NCBI RefSeq assembly: GCF_028476545.1
Contig: NW_026731880.1
Location: forward strand, 379,501 to 443,500
Source of the DNA: Physella acuta
Lineage: Eukaryota; Mollusca; Gastropoda; Physidae
Direction: 5' to 3'
DNA: 64,000 bases
Of the stretch, positions 1 through 10,872 are shown one piece after another; the stretch's first letter is position 1; every line of letters starts with the position of its first letter. The notes beneath the pieces were generated by a model. That model did no database searches. It saw nothing but the letters and a program-made list of their open reading frames with translations, and had not been told where the DNA came from. The position numbers were made by a program, and so were the translations under genes.

Positions 1-1500
1 AATTTCACACGAACTTGCTCACGTACTTTCCCACACAGATATAAAGTAATTACTACATGGATATTTGAAATGTATGTATATAAGTGAGCTATCATGAGTG
101 TTTTGTGTGTGTATGTTACTATGTTTACATGTGTACCTGACATGGGTTTTAAAAGACAAAATACAAATGAAGCTCGTGCACACACAATCATAACACTAGA
201 ATTAGATCCGGCCATCTTATGTAGGGTTTAAATTTCGTTTGTATACACGTTTTTAACTAGTAGACATTGTTTTCTTACCGTTTTAAATACATGTTGTTTT
301 TGTATAGAACTGTTTTTGTTCTTTGTTTGTTTTATTTTTACTTATTTTTATAGCTATATAATTTACTGCTTTTTAATCGCTACTGAGGCCTTTTGATTTC
401 GCTTAAAGTCGTTAGTGGAAGCGGACTTGGATATTTATGTGTAGAAAGCATTTGCAATAAGACAAGAGAATATTATTAGTAGTTGTGTATCGTATAATAA
501 GAGAGAATCGAAGATTTATTTTGTGCAAATAAAGCAACATTATAACATGTTTTGAAATAGACTTGTGTTTGATCTTACACACTGTGCCAGGCTATACACA
601 ATTAAAAACAAATAGGCCTACAGTGTATGTATCATTTTACACATACCATTCCGTATGTATTAATTATATGTTTATCGCAAGTAATAACATTGTCATCACA
701 ATGCATGCCAGGAAACCGTCGATTTCTTAATTTAAACACAATCCACTTAGCATAGAAAACTTCCAACTATCTTCATTAACTCATCTTCAGGTAATAATGT
801 TATATGCATTATTATAAGTTTTGGTGCTCTTAAATAAATATATTTCATTTTGATTTAGAATTTAAACAAGCATCTCACAATTACTTCCCGTATGTATTTA
901 TTTTCAACAAAGGATGGGAGACAACTCAAAGACACAAAAACCGACCAATAGATAAATAAACCAATAAAAAAAAAATAATACATACATTTGATGTATAAAC
1001 TAATGACATTAATTTTTTTTTATAAATTATTTAAAAATACTTTGCCCGCCATGGAAAAGTAAATAAATGCTTTTTATACATTTAAAAAACAAACATATCT
1101 TACTTATTCCATGTAGATTTCAAAGACATAAAAATTAAACAGCTTAAACATCATTGCTGAGATTAACGAAATTGTTTGCTAAATTTATACTTTTTTTTTT
1201 TACCAGCTGATCTGTATTTGATTAATCTGAGGCTGTTGAATTCTGACATAATCAAGTGAATGGTAAATAGATTATGTCTTCTAACTCAGTTGAAAAGAAC
1301 AGAGATATGATTTAACTAAGTTGATACTAACCGAAAGCCTGTTTTTTTTTACCATTAGTCAAGATATGTGTATAGATGGAGGAGGGGGGGGGGGGGCGTA
1401 ATTATGTATGGTCATCAGGTGTCTGTCGGTTGTGTCATGCTAATATTGACCCGTGCTTTAATTCGACAATACGATTAAAAAGACTTAGCTGTGTACTCCA
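1..1500. repeat. Dispersed block Y, copy 1 (with upstream part)
   Basis: This gene-free stretch is a diverged copy of a long repeat block. Its first 170 bases resemble 46600-46760. About 400-590 resembles 36040-36225 and 40060-40215, each with an AATAAA about 25 bases before a shared tail. About 600-1500 resembles 21700-22530, 36230-37620, 46800-46925 plus 48210-48660, and 49700-49980. A shared landmark is the text around GCATGCCAGGAA followed by a CAATCCAC site. I see no coding capacity and do not assign a repeat class. Confidence 0.6.
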
Positions 1501-1865
1501 GGGGTTGCAACCTTATGAGACGGAAGAGCCAAAAGTTACAACCTGCAACATTTCCAAATTTTAAAGAGCCATTAACATTTGTATGCACCTCGGTAGTGGA
1601 AAACATGGAGCCATCGCTACGGTGCTGGACACATAACAGATGTGGGGCTGGGCCTAACGCCCACACTGATACAGACGATTCCTTCCCCCACCCCCCTCCT
1701 CCTCCTCATTCGCATATCCAAGTCTCTTGACTTATGTAAAAAAAAACAAAAAACGATGTCCCTTGGTTAGCATTATCTTTGTTAAATAGTATCTCTTTTC
1801 TTTTTAACTGAGTAAATACTAAAAGGACACATTGTATTTCTAATTAACTAGAACAGCTGATCCGT

Positions 1866-2035
1866 TGGCTACTGCTGGTGACCCATGGACTACTGCTGGT
1901 GACCTGTGGGCTACAGCTGGTGACCCTTAGGCTACTGCTGGTGACTTGTGGGCTACCGCTGGTGACCTGTGGGCTACTGCTGGTGACCTGTGGACTACTG
2001 CTGGTGACTTGTGGGCTACCGCTAGTCTCTAGTGA
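1866..2035. repeat. Minisatellite, 21-bp unit
   Basis: About eight tandem copies of a 21-bp unit based on GGCTACTGCTGGTGACCTGTG. Degenerate units (CTACTGTGGGTGCCCTGTG-like) continue to about 2210. The short open frame across it comes from a unit length divisible by three and is not taken as a gene. Confidence 0.85.
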
Positions 2036-2779
2036 TTGTCTTTTTGGCCTGTTTAGTTGCTGCGGGTGTCATGTGATCTATTGTTGATGATGTGCTGTTT
2101 ACTGTGTGTTTCTTGTGACCCACTGCGGTTTATTTATAAAAAAAAAATATGTGAGTGACTTGTAATCTACTGTGGGTGCCCTGTGATCTACTGTGAGTGA
2201 ATATATCAATGTGATAACTGATTGAAGTTGTGTAACGAACACGAGGGGAAGCAATGAATTGATCTATTTCAATTCCCTTACTAAATGTCTTCTAAGCCGA
2301 CACAAATTTAAACTTACTAAGTAATAAAGGAAACAGTTGAGTTGTCGTTTTAATGCTAGATATATTTTTTTTAATTACGATGTAACATAAGGTGATTAAT
2401 TTGAATAAGTTATGCAATAGTTTACATGATGGCAAATATGTTAGTAAATTCAAACGTTATAAAATTATGATATTGGTTTTTGTGTAACAATAACTGATGT
2501 TTCAAAATCAGTTTTATTGAAATACTAAATTTGTTTCCAATAGTAAAATATGTATTATCATGAACTTTAATGCAATGTTGCTCTAATTTATTGTATCGAT
2601 TTCAAAATAATGTGTTTATTTGAAGTGACCTTTGCGACACCATCTGCATCAATTGTGGCACCGCATATTTAGTGTTATTAAGTTCGTCATCACGTGGTAA
2701 TCATGTGCTAATTAGGCTCCGTAAACAATTATCATCATTTTAATTACAGCGTTGTGTATCAGATACATTGAAATGTAAC

Positions 2780-3000
2780 TGTAGTGTAACTATCTTCCAT
2801 GTTTAATTCTATATGTGCGAAATGTTAGCGTCCCAACAACATGTCTTTTATTTTGTTTTCGGAGTGCAGTTGTCTTCACGGGTCACTAGTTAATCATCCA
2901 TCAAACGTAACTGCATGTTGGCCTACCAGTTTTTAACTAATCAAATCAGGTTGTTGGAGTGGATCAGTCAGTTTGTTTCAAATCAACACTTTAGTCTAGC
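2780..3000. repeat. Dispersed repeat family W, copy 1
   Basis: Copy of a short repeat also seen at 8680-8870, 40430-40560 and 56790-56920. Common core: a 'GTTAGCGTCC' stretch, then 'GTCTTCACGGGTCA' or a variant, then a 'CATC...AACGTAA' stretch. Class unknown. The surrounding 2210-4000 holds AT-rich DNA with no gene that I can support. Confidence 0.5.
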
Positions 3001-4010
3001 ATGTATATTTCGCCCCACCCCCTCTCACCTTAAAAAAAAAGCACATCCCCCCAAATAAAACAGATCATGTCTTAATACGTATCTACCGCCATATACAACA
3101 ACGTATCCCCATATAGTATGTCCTATCTACCCACTATCTGCTATCTTTGCTGCCGCCTCCTTGCACTTGCCAACAAAAGTAATTTGCTGATAAATACACT
3201 CACTATACTTACAGCCACACCATTTTATATTCAAAAATGGTTGCACGTATATTTTTTTCCCAGCCATTTGAACGAAATAGCGTTGGATGTTTTTTAGGAT
3301 TTTTGTGACTTTTGATGATGTTTAAATCTTAAAGCGGCGCCTAATAACATTGTATGGGTTGTATAAACGTATTAATATTTAATTACACCATAATTGATGT
3401 TCGTGTCATTGATGCTTGTAAAATTATCAAACAAATTATTATTACTGATTTAAATGTTTAAAATAATTGAATTAATTAAAAAAAAATTTAAAAAATTAAA
3501 AAAACACTGTTTGAGGACTGGGTAGATATAGATGTTTGAAAGGGAAGAATGTTTGCTTTGATGTGTCTCATTGTAATAACATAACTTTTCCGATTGCTTA
3601 AAATTTGTATCATTTTAATTCTCTTTAATCACAAATTTATTTCAGCTCTGCTTAAAAACCTAAATTTCACCCCGTCGAGGAAAAAAATCCCTTGAATCAT
3701 CATTTAATTACAAATTTGCATTTTTAGGTTGTTTTATTTTTATTTTTTTTTTAAATTTTTATATTTAGACGTTTTGTATTAAATCTATGTAGGCCTATAA
3801 GTAAACCATCTTAATTGAATGAAAGTAGGCTACAAGTAAGAAATACATATTACTATTGTACATCGGTATCAGTCCTCACAAGCCGATGATGAAAACTGTA
3901 ATACTAAAGCGAACACACAACTAACGCTGTAAATTACATGTCGGAGGAAAAAAAATAATACTAAAAATAAAAAATTAAATTAAGATAATTATAGAGACAA
4001 TTAAAGAAAA

Positions 4011-4215
4011 GGGATAGACAGTGGATGCATAATCACTCTGGATAAATCAAACATTCTAAAATGTAGAAAAAAAAGAAAAAATACGACACCCCAATTATAG
4101 TGACAGACAAACTCAAAATGTACGGCTTCATATGGACGAGACTGACCGAAACATATACACAGAAGATGGACAAGTATACACATTGCAGCATAGCCATTAG
4201 GACAGCGCTTTTCTT
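4011..4215 (+). mobile_element. L1/Tx1-like LINE fragment
   Basis: Translation around 4100-4180 reads TDKLKMYGFIWTRL and then a degenerate continuation. It matches the same segment of the open LINE frame at the right edge of this window (NKLKLYG...) and fragments near 15960, 26160 and 42040. It is the stretch just downstream of the reverse-transcriptase palm in L1/Tx1-like ORF2. It is short and decayed, with no ends visible. Confidence 0.6.
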
Positions 4216-4664
4216 TATAGTTATTTAAATAGCAGTCTATAATTTATTTTCTACTTTTTATTTTTAGTGCATTATTACATAAAAGCTTGTTTTTTAAAAG
4301 TTTTTATGAATTTTTTTTTTCAGTAGGCCTACTTTACATGTTTTATTAACAATAGAGTTACATGACTAAAAACCATTGCGCGCCTATTGAACATGATGGC
4401 GCAGCTATTGAACGTGATGACGCGTGTGGTGTGGGTGGATAGACATGCCTGTTATTTCGATCCAAATTTTAATTAATTCATACAAAATCAATTAGGCATC
4501 CAATTAGGTCAAATTTAATTTCATATTGTATTGTCTTCATGTCTTGACCCACATGCCAAGTGTGAACCGCATCGGTCAAGTAGAAGTGTCCGAATTTTTA
4601 CTCCAGCGTTTCGATCTAGACAGACTGAAAAGGAAGTGAGTTAAAAATAAGATTGTAAAAAAAT

Positions 4665-4922
4665 TCATAAAAAACGTTTTTTAGTGATCTTATATTAGAA
4701 ATATTAATAGGCTAGTTGAAAATAATTATTCAGATGTATAAGAAGTTATTGATTTTTAAAACACAACGTAAAGAAACAAAACATTTGGTTAATGAATGGT
4801 TTAATTAATGTTATTCTCTTGTCTCTGTTCCAGGTTTAAAGCCATACACCTGTACCCAGTGTGGTACACAATATGCCCAGAAGATTTCTCTCGTCTCACA
4901 CGTCAGGAGACACCACAGTTAA
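4665..4922 (+). pseudogene. Duplicated last intron end and terminal zinc-finger exon
   Basis: The sequence from about 4665 to 4833 is a diverged copy of the last intron of the zinc-finger gene downstream. 4834-4922 is a same-length copy of its terminal exon (13592-13680). The splice acceptor (TCTGTTCCAG) is kept and so is the 89-nt frame, which encodes one C2H2 finger with its Cys and His residues and the stop codon at 4920-4922. I see three base differences in the exon: two silent and one Ala to Thr. No companion exons are evident just upstream. It could be a duplication fragment or an alternative last exon used by an upstream transcript; the conservation is better than expected for a dead fragment, but a recent duplication would explain it too. 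Confidence 0.75.
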
Positions 4923-5097
4923 AAGTTACAAGACACCACAGTTAAAGGTGACCAGACATCTTAGTTAAAGGTGACCAGATACCACAGTTAAAGGTAACCA
5001 GACATCTTAGTTAAAGGTGACCAGATACACAGTTAAAGGTGACCACACACCACACTTAAAGGTTACCAGGCACCACAGTTAAAGGTGACAAGACAGT
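4906..5097. repeat. Tandem repeat growing out of the exon end
   Basis: Imperfect units of about 25 bp, ACACCACAGTTAAAGGTGAC-like, begin inside the last codons and stop of the duplicated exon and run to 5097. The same kind of array follows the stop of the intact gene (13667-13835). Confidence 0.8.
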
Positions 5098-5380
5098 CAG
5101 TGGCGTAGCGAGGTCGGGTGTTACCCGGTGCGGCACTAAATGGTGTCAACCCCCCAGAGGCGTAGCGACCTTTCCCGGGGACAAACTTTCAAACTTTCGA
5201 TTTGCACCCCTCCCTCAAGTTTTCGATTTGCACCCCCCCCCCCTCAAACTTTCGATTTGCAACCCCCCTCAAATTTGTCTCTATATATTTTGCTTTTTTT
5301 GCCTTGGTGTCACCCACCCCCCTCTAAATGGTGTCACCCGGTGCGGTCCGCCCCTGCCCCCCCCCCTGGCTACGCCTCTG
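5098..5380. mobile_element. G/C-run hAT-like MITE, composite
   Basis: Begins CAGTGGCGTAGCGAGG and ends GGCTACGCCTCTG. The outer arms carry 'GGTGTCACCCGGTGCGG' text. An inner module begins CAGAGGCGTAGCGACC and carries several copies of AAACTTTCGATTTGCACC followed by C-runs. The same nested layout recurs at 17040-17297. No target-site duplication is visible at this copy. Confidence 0.65.
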
Positions 5381-5657
<277 letters not shown>

Positions 5658-6012
5658 CAATAAATTAATCACTAGCACTGAACAACTTTTATTCCCCAAG
5701 TTTAGGTATGTCAGCTGAACACTAAAAACGCTGATTAAAAATTTCTTACTTTAGGATTTATGTCATTGGTGTACAATTTGTAAGCTGTTTCAGCTTTGTC
5801 ATCATCAAACATGGGAGATTATCTTTAATGTGAAGATCTAATTTTTCAAGTTTTTTTTTTCCTTAAAATACTTTATGTAGCTGTGAACACGAGTGTCTGT
5901 CATAAATGACGCTAGAATAATTGATCATTTTGTACATTTTTAGATGTATGAATGGCTGCAGCACAGCGTAATACATTTGAGGCTATACAATCCCGAGCTA
6001 ATTTATCCACTT

Positions 6013-6108
6013 AATAGGGCTGGTAAGTAGGTCACCATCCAGTTCTATGGCTCATGCAGGTTTTATTGAGCCGTATAACTGGTTGGTGACCTACTTACCA
6101 GCCCTATT
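6013..6108. repeat. 96-nt near-perfect hairpin
   Basis: Two 41-nt arms (6013-6053 and 6068-6108) are inverted copies with three mismatches, separated by a 14-nt loop. The arm begins AATAGGGCTGGTAAGTAGGT. It could be a tiny foldback element or a small-RNA hairpin. No target-site duplication is obvious. Confidence 0.8.
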
Positions 6109-6565
6109 CCAATAATCTGATAAATTGTCCCTGTAATTGGACTGCTGCTTCTTTTCACGGGAATTTTCTATACCACCTACAATCTCACTTTCTGCTATCT
6201 TTTAATTATAAATTCCTGATTTTGCTTTAGTTAGTGTATAGTACATAAATATTGTTACAAGTAAATTTTGCTGTTCAGTATTTTCAATAAATATGGACTG
6301 TAAAAAAAAATGATTAAGGAACGAAATTCGCAAAACCTCCACATAGAGATAAACATAGTCCAATTAATCATTTTTTTTTTCTCGACATGACTGTAGCATA
6401 TTGACTTTTAAACTATATTTTGATTTACTGTTAGATGTTTGCACATTTTAAATTAACTCCACACGTGTCTCTAAGTCTCTAAAAGTGTTACATTTTAAAG
6501 ACATTAATAAATCCACAAATGTGGTTATAGAAGAAAAAAACAATTCTAGCAAAATAAAATCATAA

Positions 6566-6833
6566 CAGAGGCGTAGCGCGATGGGGGGGGGGGGTAGGGG
6601 TACTTATGTCCACGGGCGCCGACCTTACGGGGCGCCAAAATGGGTTGTAAAAACAAATTAAAATGTTATTTTAGCTGCATTTTTGCATTATAAATAGTTT
6701 GAGGGGGAGGTGCAAATCGAAAGTTTGAGGGGGGGGGGGTGCAAATCGAAAGTTTTATGCAAAATTGAATATTTGCTCCCGATGGGGCGCCAAATTGAAA
6801 GTTTTTTTCCCGGAAAGGGTCGCTACGCCTCTG
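6566..6833. mobile_element. hAT-like MITE with 8-bp target duplication
   Basis: Terminal inverted repeats CAGAGGCGTAGCG and CGCTACGCCTCTG. Flanks AATCATAA (6558-6565) and GATCATAA (6834-6841) match at 7 of 8 bases. Inside are CAAATCGAAAGTTTGAGG modules with long G-runs. No coding capacity. An 8-bp duplication and CAG/CTG ends fit the hAT superfamily. Confidence 0.75.
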
Positions 6834-6989
6834 GATCATAAGAATAAGTTGTAAATTATCCTTCATAATACTTGATAGGTACTCACTGATACCTAGTAGA
6901 CCCAAACAAAGCCGATATGACTTAGCCAACTATTATAATCAATCTAAAGTCCTGCAAGTAAGTAAAAGTAAGCAAATGTCCCTTTCAAA

Positions 6990-7195
6990 CCTGATGATCA
7001 ATGGGGCAACTGGAGTTCACCTATTTCTGTGACCCCGGCATATTATGAAGAGATAGTGTGTTCAGCACTATGCCAAGCCGCCTTTAATTTCCCTATCGTG
7101 AGTTAGGTACCCATCAGAGTTATGTGGACTCAAGGACGTTTTACTTACTTGAACCAAGATTCGAACTCGATATTCCGGCAAAGATATGTCTGATT
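6990..7195. mobile_element. SINE-like repeat
   Basis: Carries 'TTTCTGTGACCCCGGCAT', then 'GCCGCCTTTAATTTCCCTA', 'GAGTTAGGTACCCATC' and a 'GATTCGAACTCG' stretch that resembles a reversed Pol III B box. Related copies lie near 32905-33075 (opposite strand), 43340-43450 and 58995-59110. The middle part is also shared with the U2-headed repeats of this window. Confidence 0.55.
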
Positions 7196-7495
7196 CTGTA
7201 TGGGAAATGTGTGTTTTAGTAAGGAGCCCTTAGCAACATAGGGAAACGTAACTTCGTTAAGGTATCACACTTTAGTGTGTATAGTATGACAGTTGTTACT
7301 TCTTTACCCTAGCTGTTCAATATGTATCAATCCGATTCTAACGAAACCAGATTAGACGTCGTTAACTCCTGCATTAACTGTTGACTTATCTCTTATATCC
7401 GTGTCAGTGTTGCTGGTGTTTTAATCTGCTAATGACCAGTGTGAAGGTGTGACCACGTGATGACCACGTGATGACACTGATACTGTTAACCTTAC

Positions 7496-7690
7496 GTGAT
7501 AACCCTAACTAAAACCCCCTCCCCCGAAAAATGTCTACCCCCCCCCCTGAAACGAAATACATTTTATATAGAAAATTTATATTTTTATCGGTGGCCACGC
7601 CCCCCCCCCCCAGAAATTTTATTAGTCTGCCCCACCCCCGAAAACTTTCAAGTCCCCCCCCCCTCGGAGAAAATAGTCTGGAAGAAACAT
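7496..7690. repeat. C-run repeat, unclassified
   Basis: Alternating C-runs and short A/T-rich spacers (CCCCCGAAAA, CCCCCCAGAAATTTTA and similar). It resembles the C-run MITEs in style but I see neither their modules nor inverted ends. Confidence 0.4.
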
Positions 7691-7714
7691 AGAAGTCATG
7701 ACATTTAAACCAAT

Positions 7715-7880
7715 TCTAGGGTTTTGCGTGGTCGGGCGATAACAGCTCATGTTTGCTAAACTAAAAAGTCTCGAGCTCGAACCCCTGGGTTAAATCGCTG
7801 GGTATAGCGAACCATCTAGGAGAGAAAACTCCAAATCAAACAGCTGATGCTTTTAGTTTGTTCTTAAAAAAAGAAACGCA
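7715..7880 (+). mobile_element. tRNA-derived SINE
   Basis: A Pol III A-box-like GCGTGGTCGGGCG (about 7727) is followed some 45 bases later by a B-box-like GAGCTCGAACCCC (about 7772), as in a tRNA head. A body with AACTCCAAATCAAAC follows. A second copy of the same head lies on the minus strand at about 59205-59356. I treat it as a SINE rather than a tRNA gene because no acceptor stem closes around the boxes. Confidence 0.6.
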
Positions 7881-8679
7881 GTCTGAAATCTGATTTAAAC
7901 GGGACAATTTGCGCATAACATGTTGACACATTATTTATTTATGTTGGATGTAATCACATCCCATATTAGAGTTAAGAATAAAGAAGAGGAAAAACAAATC
8001 ATTTTTAGACTACGAGTTATTATACACTGTACTGTTATAATTCACTGTCTCTTTAACGATTGTTATTTCACTGCTTAACAGATAATTGCTTTTTGGAAAC
8101 ATTTGTAAAGAAGTGCCGTTGTAGCTATTTGTAATTTTACTGTAACACACAAAGGTTAGAAAAAGCCAGTTACAAGTAAAGAAGCATGGATCTTACTCAA
8201 TACTTTCCAACACTTTTAATGGCTAGTTAGCGAAATTTGTCAACAAAGCAGTTGTCCCGCGTTATACCAGTAAAGCAGCAATATTGTCATATAAAATAAA
8301 AGCTTGAGTTTAGGATCACTTTGCATTGCAGAGTTATTAAAAATTAAATATTGTTTTAATTTTTGGGGTTTTAGCTGTTTTTTTTTTTTTAAGAACACAT
8401 TTTATAAAAACACATCCGAACCTAGCAATACAACCAAGACACATTTTTACTTGGTTGTGTTGATATGTTTAGATGTGTTTTTATAAAGCCTGACATACAT
8501 AGCTTTATAATATGAAAACGTTTTACAATTTTTAAGGAACAGGCAAATAGAGGTACATTTTATTCACATAACAAAAAAATAATAATTAAATCTCCGCAAG
8601 ATATTTCCAAAACTAAAATATAATCATCGGTGTATGTATATATTTTTTTTTGTTTAATCACTAGTGTTGAATGTATTGT

Positions 8680-8870
8680 AAATATCCGCCATGTTTATTT
8701 GTATCTGTGTCAATGTTAGCGTCCCTACACCCAGTGTTTTCTTTTGTATTCTTGGTGTCATCGTCTTCACGGGTCAATGGTTACGTGATCAATCTGACGT
8801 AAGCACATGTTGGACTGACCGTTTTAAATCAATCAAGCCAGGTGGATGTGGTATACGGACAGTGTATTGT
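8680..8870. repeat. Dispersed repeat family W, copy 2
   Basis: Resembles 2780-3000, with the shared 'GTTAGCGTCC' and 'GTCTTCACGGGTCAATGG' text. The 75-codon open frame across it is judged fortuitous. 7880-8680 holds AT-rich sequence with nothing I can name. Confidence 0.5.
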
Positions 8871-9114
8871 AAGTCATGGCATCCGTCTGATATTTGTACA
8901 CCACCTTCCACCCCATAGAATCACATGTCTTACGGAACGTTTACTAAAATAACCTAACAAAACACTAATTCTGCCATCCCAACCCTACCCCACTCCCACA
9001 AAAAAAAAAACAGCAAACAGCCAAATATAACGTAATATATTGAGCTAAAATTAAAATAATTTCAAAATTCGTTGCTTTAAAGTCAAAATATGTGTTACTT
9101 GACGTTTGAGGGGA

Positions 9115-9335
9115 GCAAGGGTTATGTTTGTGTGATTATGTGTGGGAGGATAGAGTTATGTTTGTGTGTGAGTATGTGTGGGATAATAGGGTTATGTTTG
9201 TGTGGGAGGATAGGGTTATGTTTGTGTGGGAGGATTGGGTTATATTTGTGTGTAAGTTTGTGAGGAGCATGGGGACATTTGTGTGTGTGTGAGTACATTA
9301 GTGGCATGGGGTTATATTTGTGAGTGAGGTGGCTT
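9115..9335. repeat. Minisatellite, about 30-bp unit
   Basis: Imperfect tandem units of the type GGAGGATAGGGTTATGTTTG plus a TGTG run. The unit length varies, and the minus-strand open frame of His/Asn/Pro repeats is a by-product. Confidence 0.75.
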
Positions 9336-9879
9336 AGGGTAAAGTTTGTGTTAGAGTGAGTACGAAGGTTAGTGCCGTGAAAAAATAACAATAATCGCGT
9401 TGTCTTTATAGCCATTTTATAAAACGGGTCACATTAAATAACGTAGTTTTTTAACTAAAATTTACAGATTAATTAACATGATCATCTGATATTTTGTTTG
9501 TTTATTAAATCAGTTTAATCAAAGAGGGATAACAAGGGTTAGAGCCGTGTTAAGAACTTGGTTTTGAGTTCGCGTTAAAAATATTAAGCTTAAAGTTGAC
9601 TTTACCGCTTTTTTTCTAAAACAATTCGTGATTTACGTCATTTCATGACGTATTTCGTGCATTAAAACAACCAAATATGTATTGGTCAAAGAATGTTTTC
9701 TTTCGAGTTCTGACATCTTCTTTGATCTACCGGTTAGTTACCTTCCTATTGTGTAGAACTGACCGCCTGTGCTTTGAAGAAAGGTGCTGGACGTGGCGTG
9801 GGCGTCTCTGATTGACCGCTGTCAGGTGGTAATGATGAGCTAAGCGTGTCACCTCGCGACACGGTTAACTGCACAAACC

Positions 9880-9990
9880 AACCACGTGACCTTACCTCCG
9901 TGGATTGGTAGGAGGAGCTTGATGCCAAATATGCAAATGAGGTAATGCTTGTAGATCTGATATTGATACATTAGACGTGTAACGTCTCCA
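9880..9990 (+). promoter_or_regulatory. Putative promoter of the zinc-finger gene
   Basis: Just upstream of the inferred first exon lie an E-box CACGTG (9883-9888, in ACCACGTGACC), an inverted CCAAT (ATTGG, 9904-9908) and a perfect octamer ATGCAAAT (9931-9938). Such sites bind bHLH, NF-Y and POU factors respectively. The local base composition is less AT-rich than the flanks. The transcription start is not directly visible. Confidence 0.4.
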
Positions 9991-10093
9991 ACTGTTCAAT
10001 TTATTTCTGAAATTAACTTGGATTACCTTCACAGTTACCTTTAAACCTACAGTGACCGTTGGTCAGTTCTGAAGAATTTTCCCCCTTTTTCTG
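9960..10093 (+). other. Probable non-coding first exon (5' UTR)
   Basis: A strong donor CTG|GTAAGTT follows position 10093. It would pair with a good acceptor, TTATTTCTAG, ending at 10792, leaving an intron of about 0.7 kb. The 5' edge given here is a guess. Confidence 0.45.
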
Positions 10094-10872
10094 GTAAGTT
10101 GTAATTTTATTTTAGTTTCTGCTAGTGCAGAAAATGCCACACATGGTTGTCATTATATTAATTATTGACTAATTATGAAGCTAATATATAAAACGTTGCT
10201 CTATAGCTCCAAATGTCGAAACATATTTTAGCCTCATGAATTATTTTAAATTAGTGCTAATTGAGTATGCTTTACCTCATCATCTAACACAATTGCGACA
10301 CTCACATTTCCGTTTAGATTAAATTATATACACATGCAGATACTATTTAAAATCAGTAAAACATACAAGATGTATTAAATAAAGGCGATTTATATTATGA
10401 CAATACTGCGCAAGACAGATGAATCCATTACAACAAGAATATAAACTTTAACAGCTCTTCTTAGTCTTTACTAACACCAGAACATTTCACACTAAGCATA
10501 AATTTTTCACTCATTTTATAATACAATGTACACGGTACAAAAAAAAATCGTACAAATGTTAACACATTTCGCTGCAGCAACATTTCATACAACATACTTA
10601 AATTTATAAAATATTTTTAACATTAGAAAAAGATAAAAATTAAAAAAAAAAGACAACTGCACGCTTAAATATTTCAACAGGCGTTAGGCGCTTTGTTTAA
10701 ATACATTTCGATTATAATATAAAGAGTGCTTTATACATTAAATTTATTAGTCTATTTTTTTTTATAAAGGAATGCTCTTATTTTATTTCTAGAATACCAG
10801 AACAAAACATAATCTGTAATAGCGTTGTTAAACCTTGAAGTGAAATCTGAATTAACAAACTTTCCTTCAACG

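Noticed and set aside
400-590. Repeat X as a possible terminal repeat of an LTR element
   Set aside because: It has an AATAAA and a shared tail in three copies, but I find no clear ends, primer site or paired copy, so it is left unclassified.
4553-4642. Short ATG frame (MPSVNRIGQVEVSEFLLQRF...) ending near a GTGAGT, as a possible exon ahead of the orphan zinc-finger exon
   Set aside because: No similarity to the intact gene's exons and no other support; at about 28 codons it can arise by chance.
7715-7880. A tRNA gene
   Set aside because: A- and B-box-like parts are present but no acceptor stem or clear cloverleaf closes; a second copy lies at 59205-59356, so SINE is preferred.
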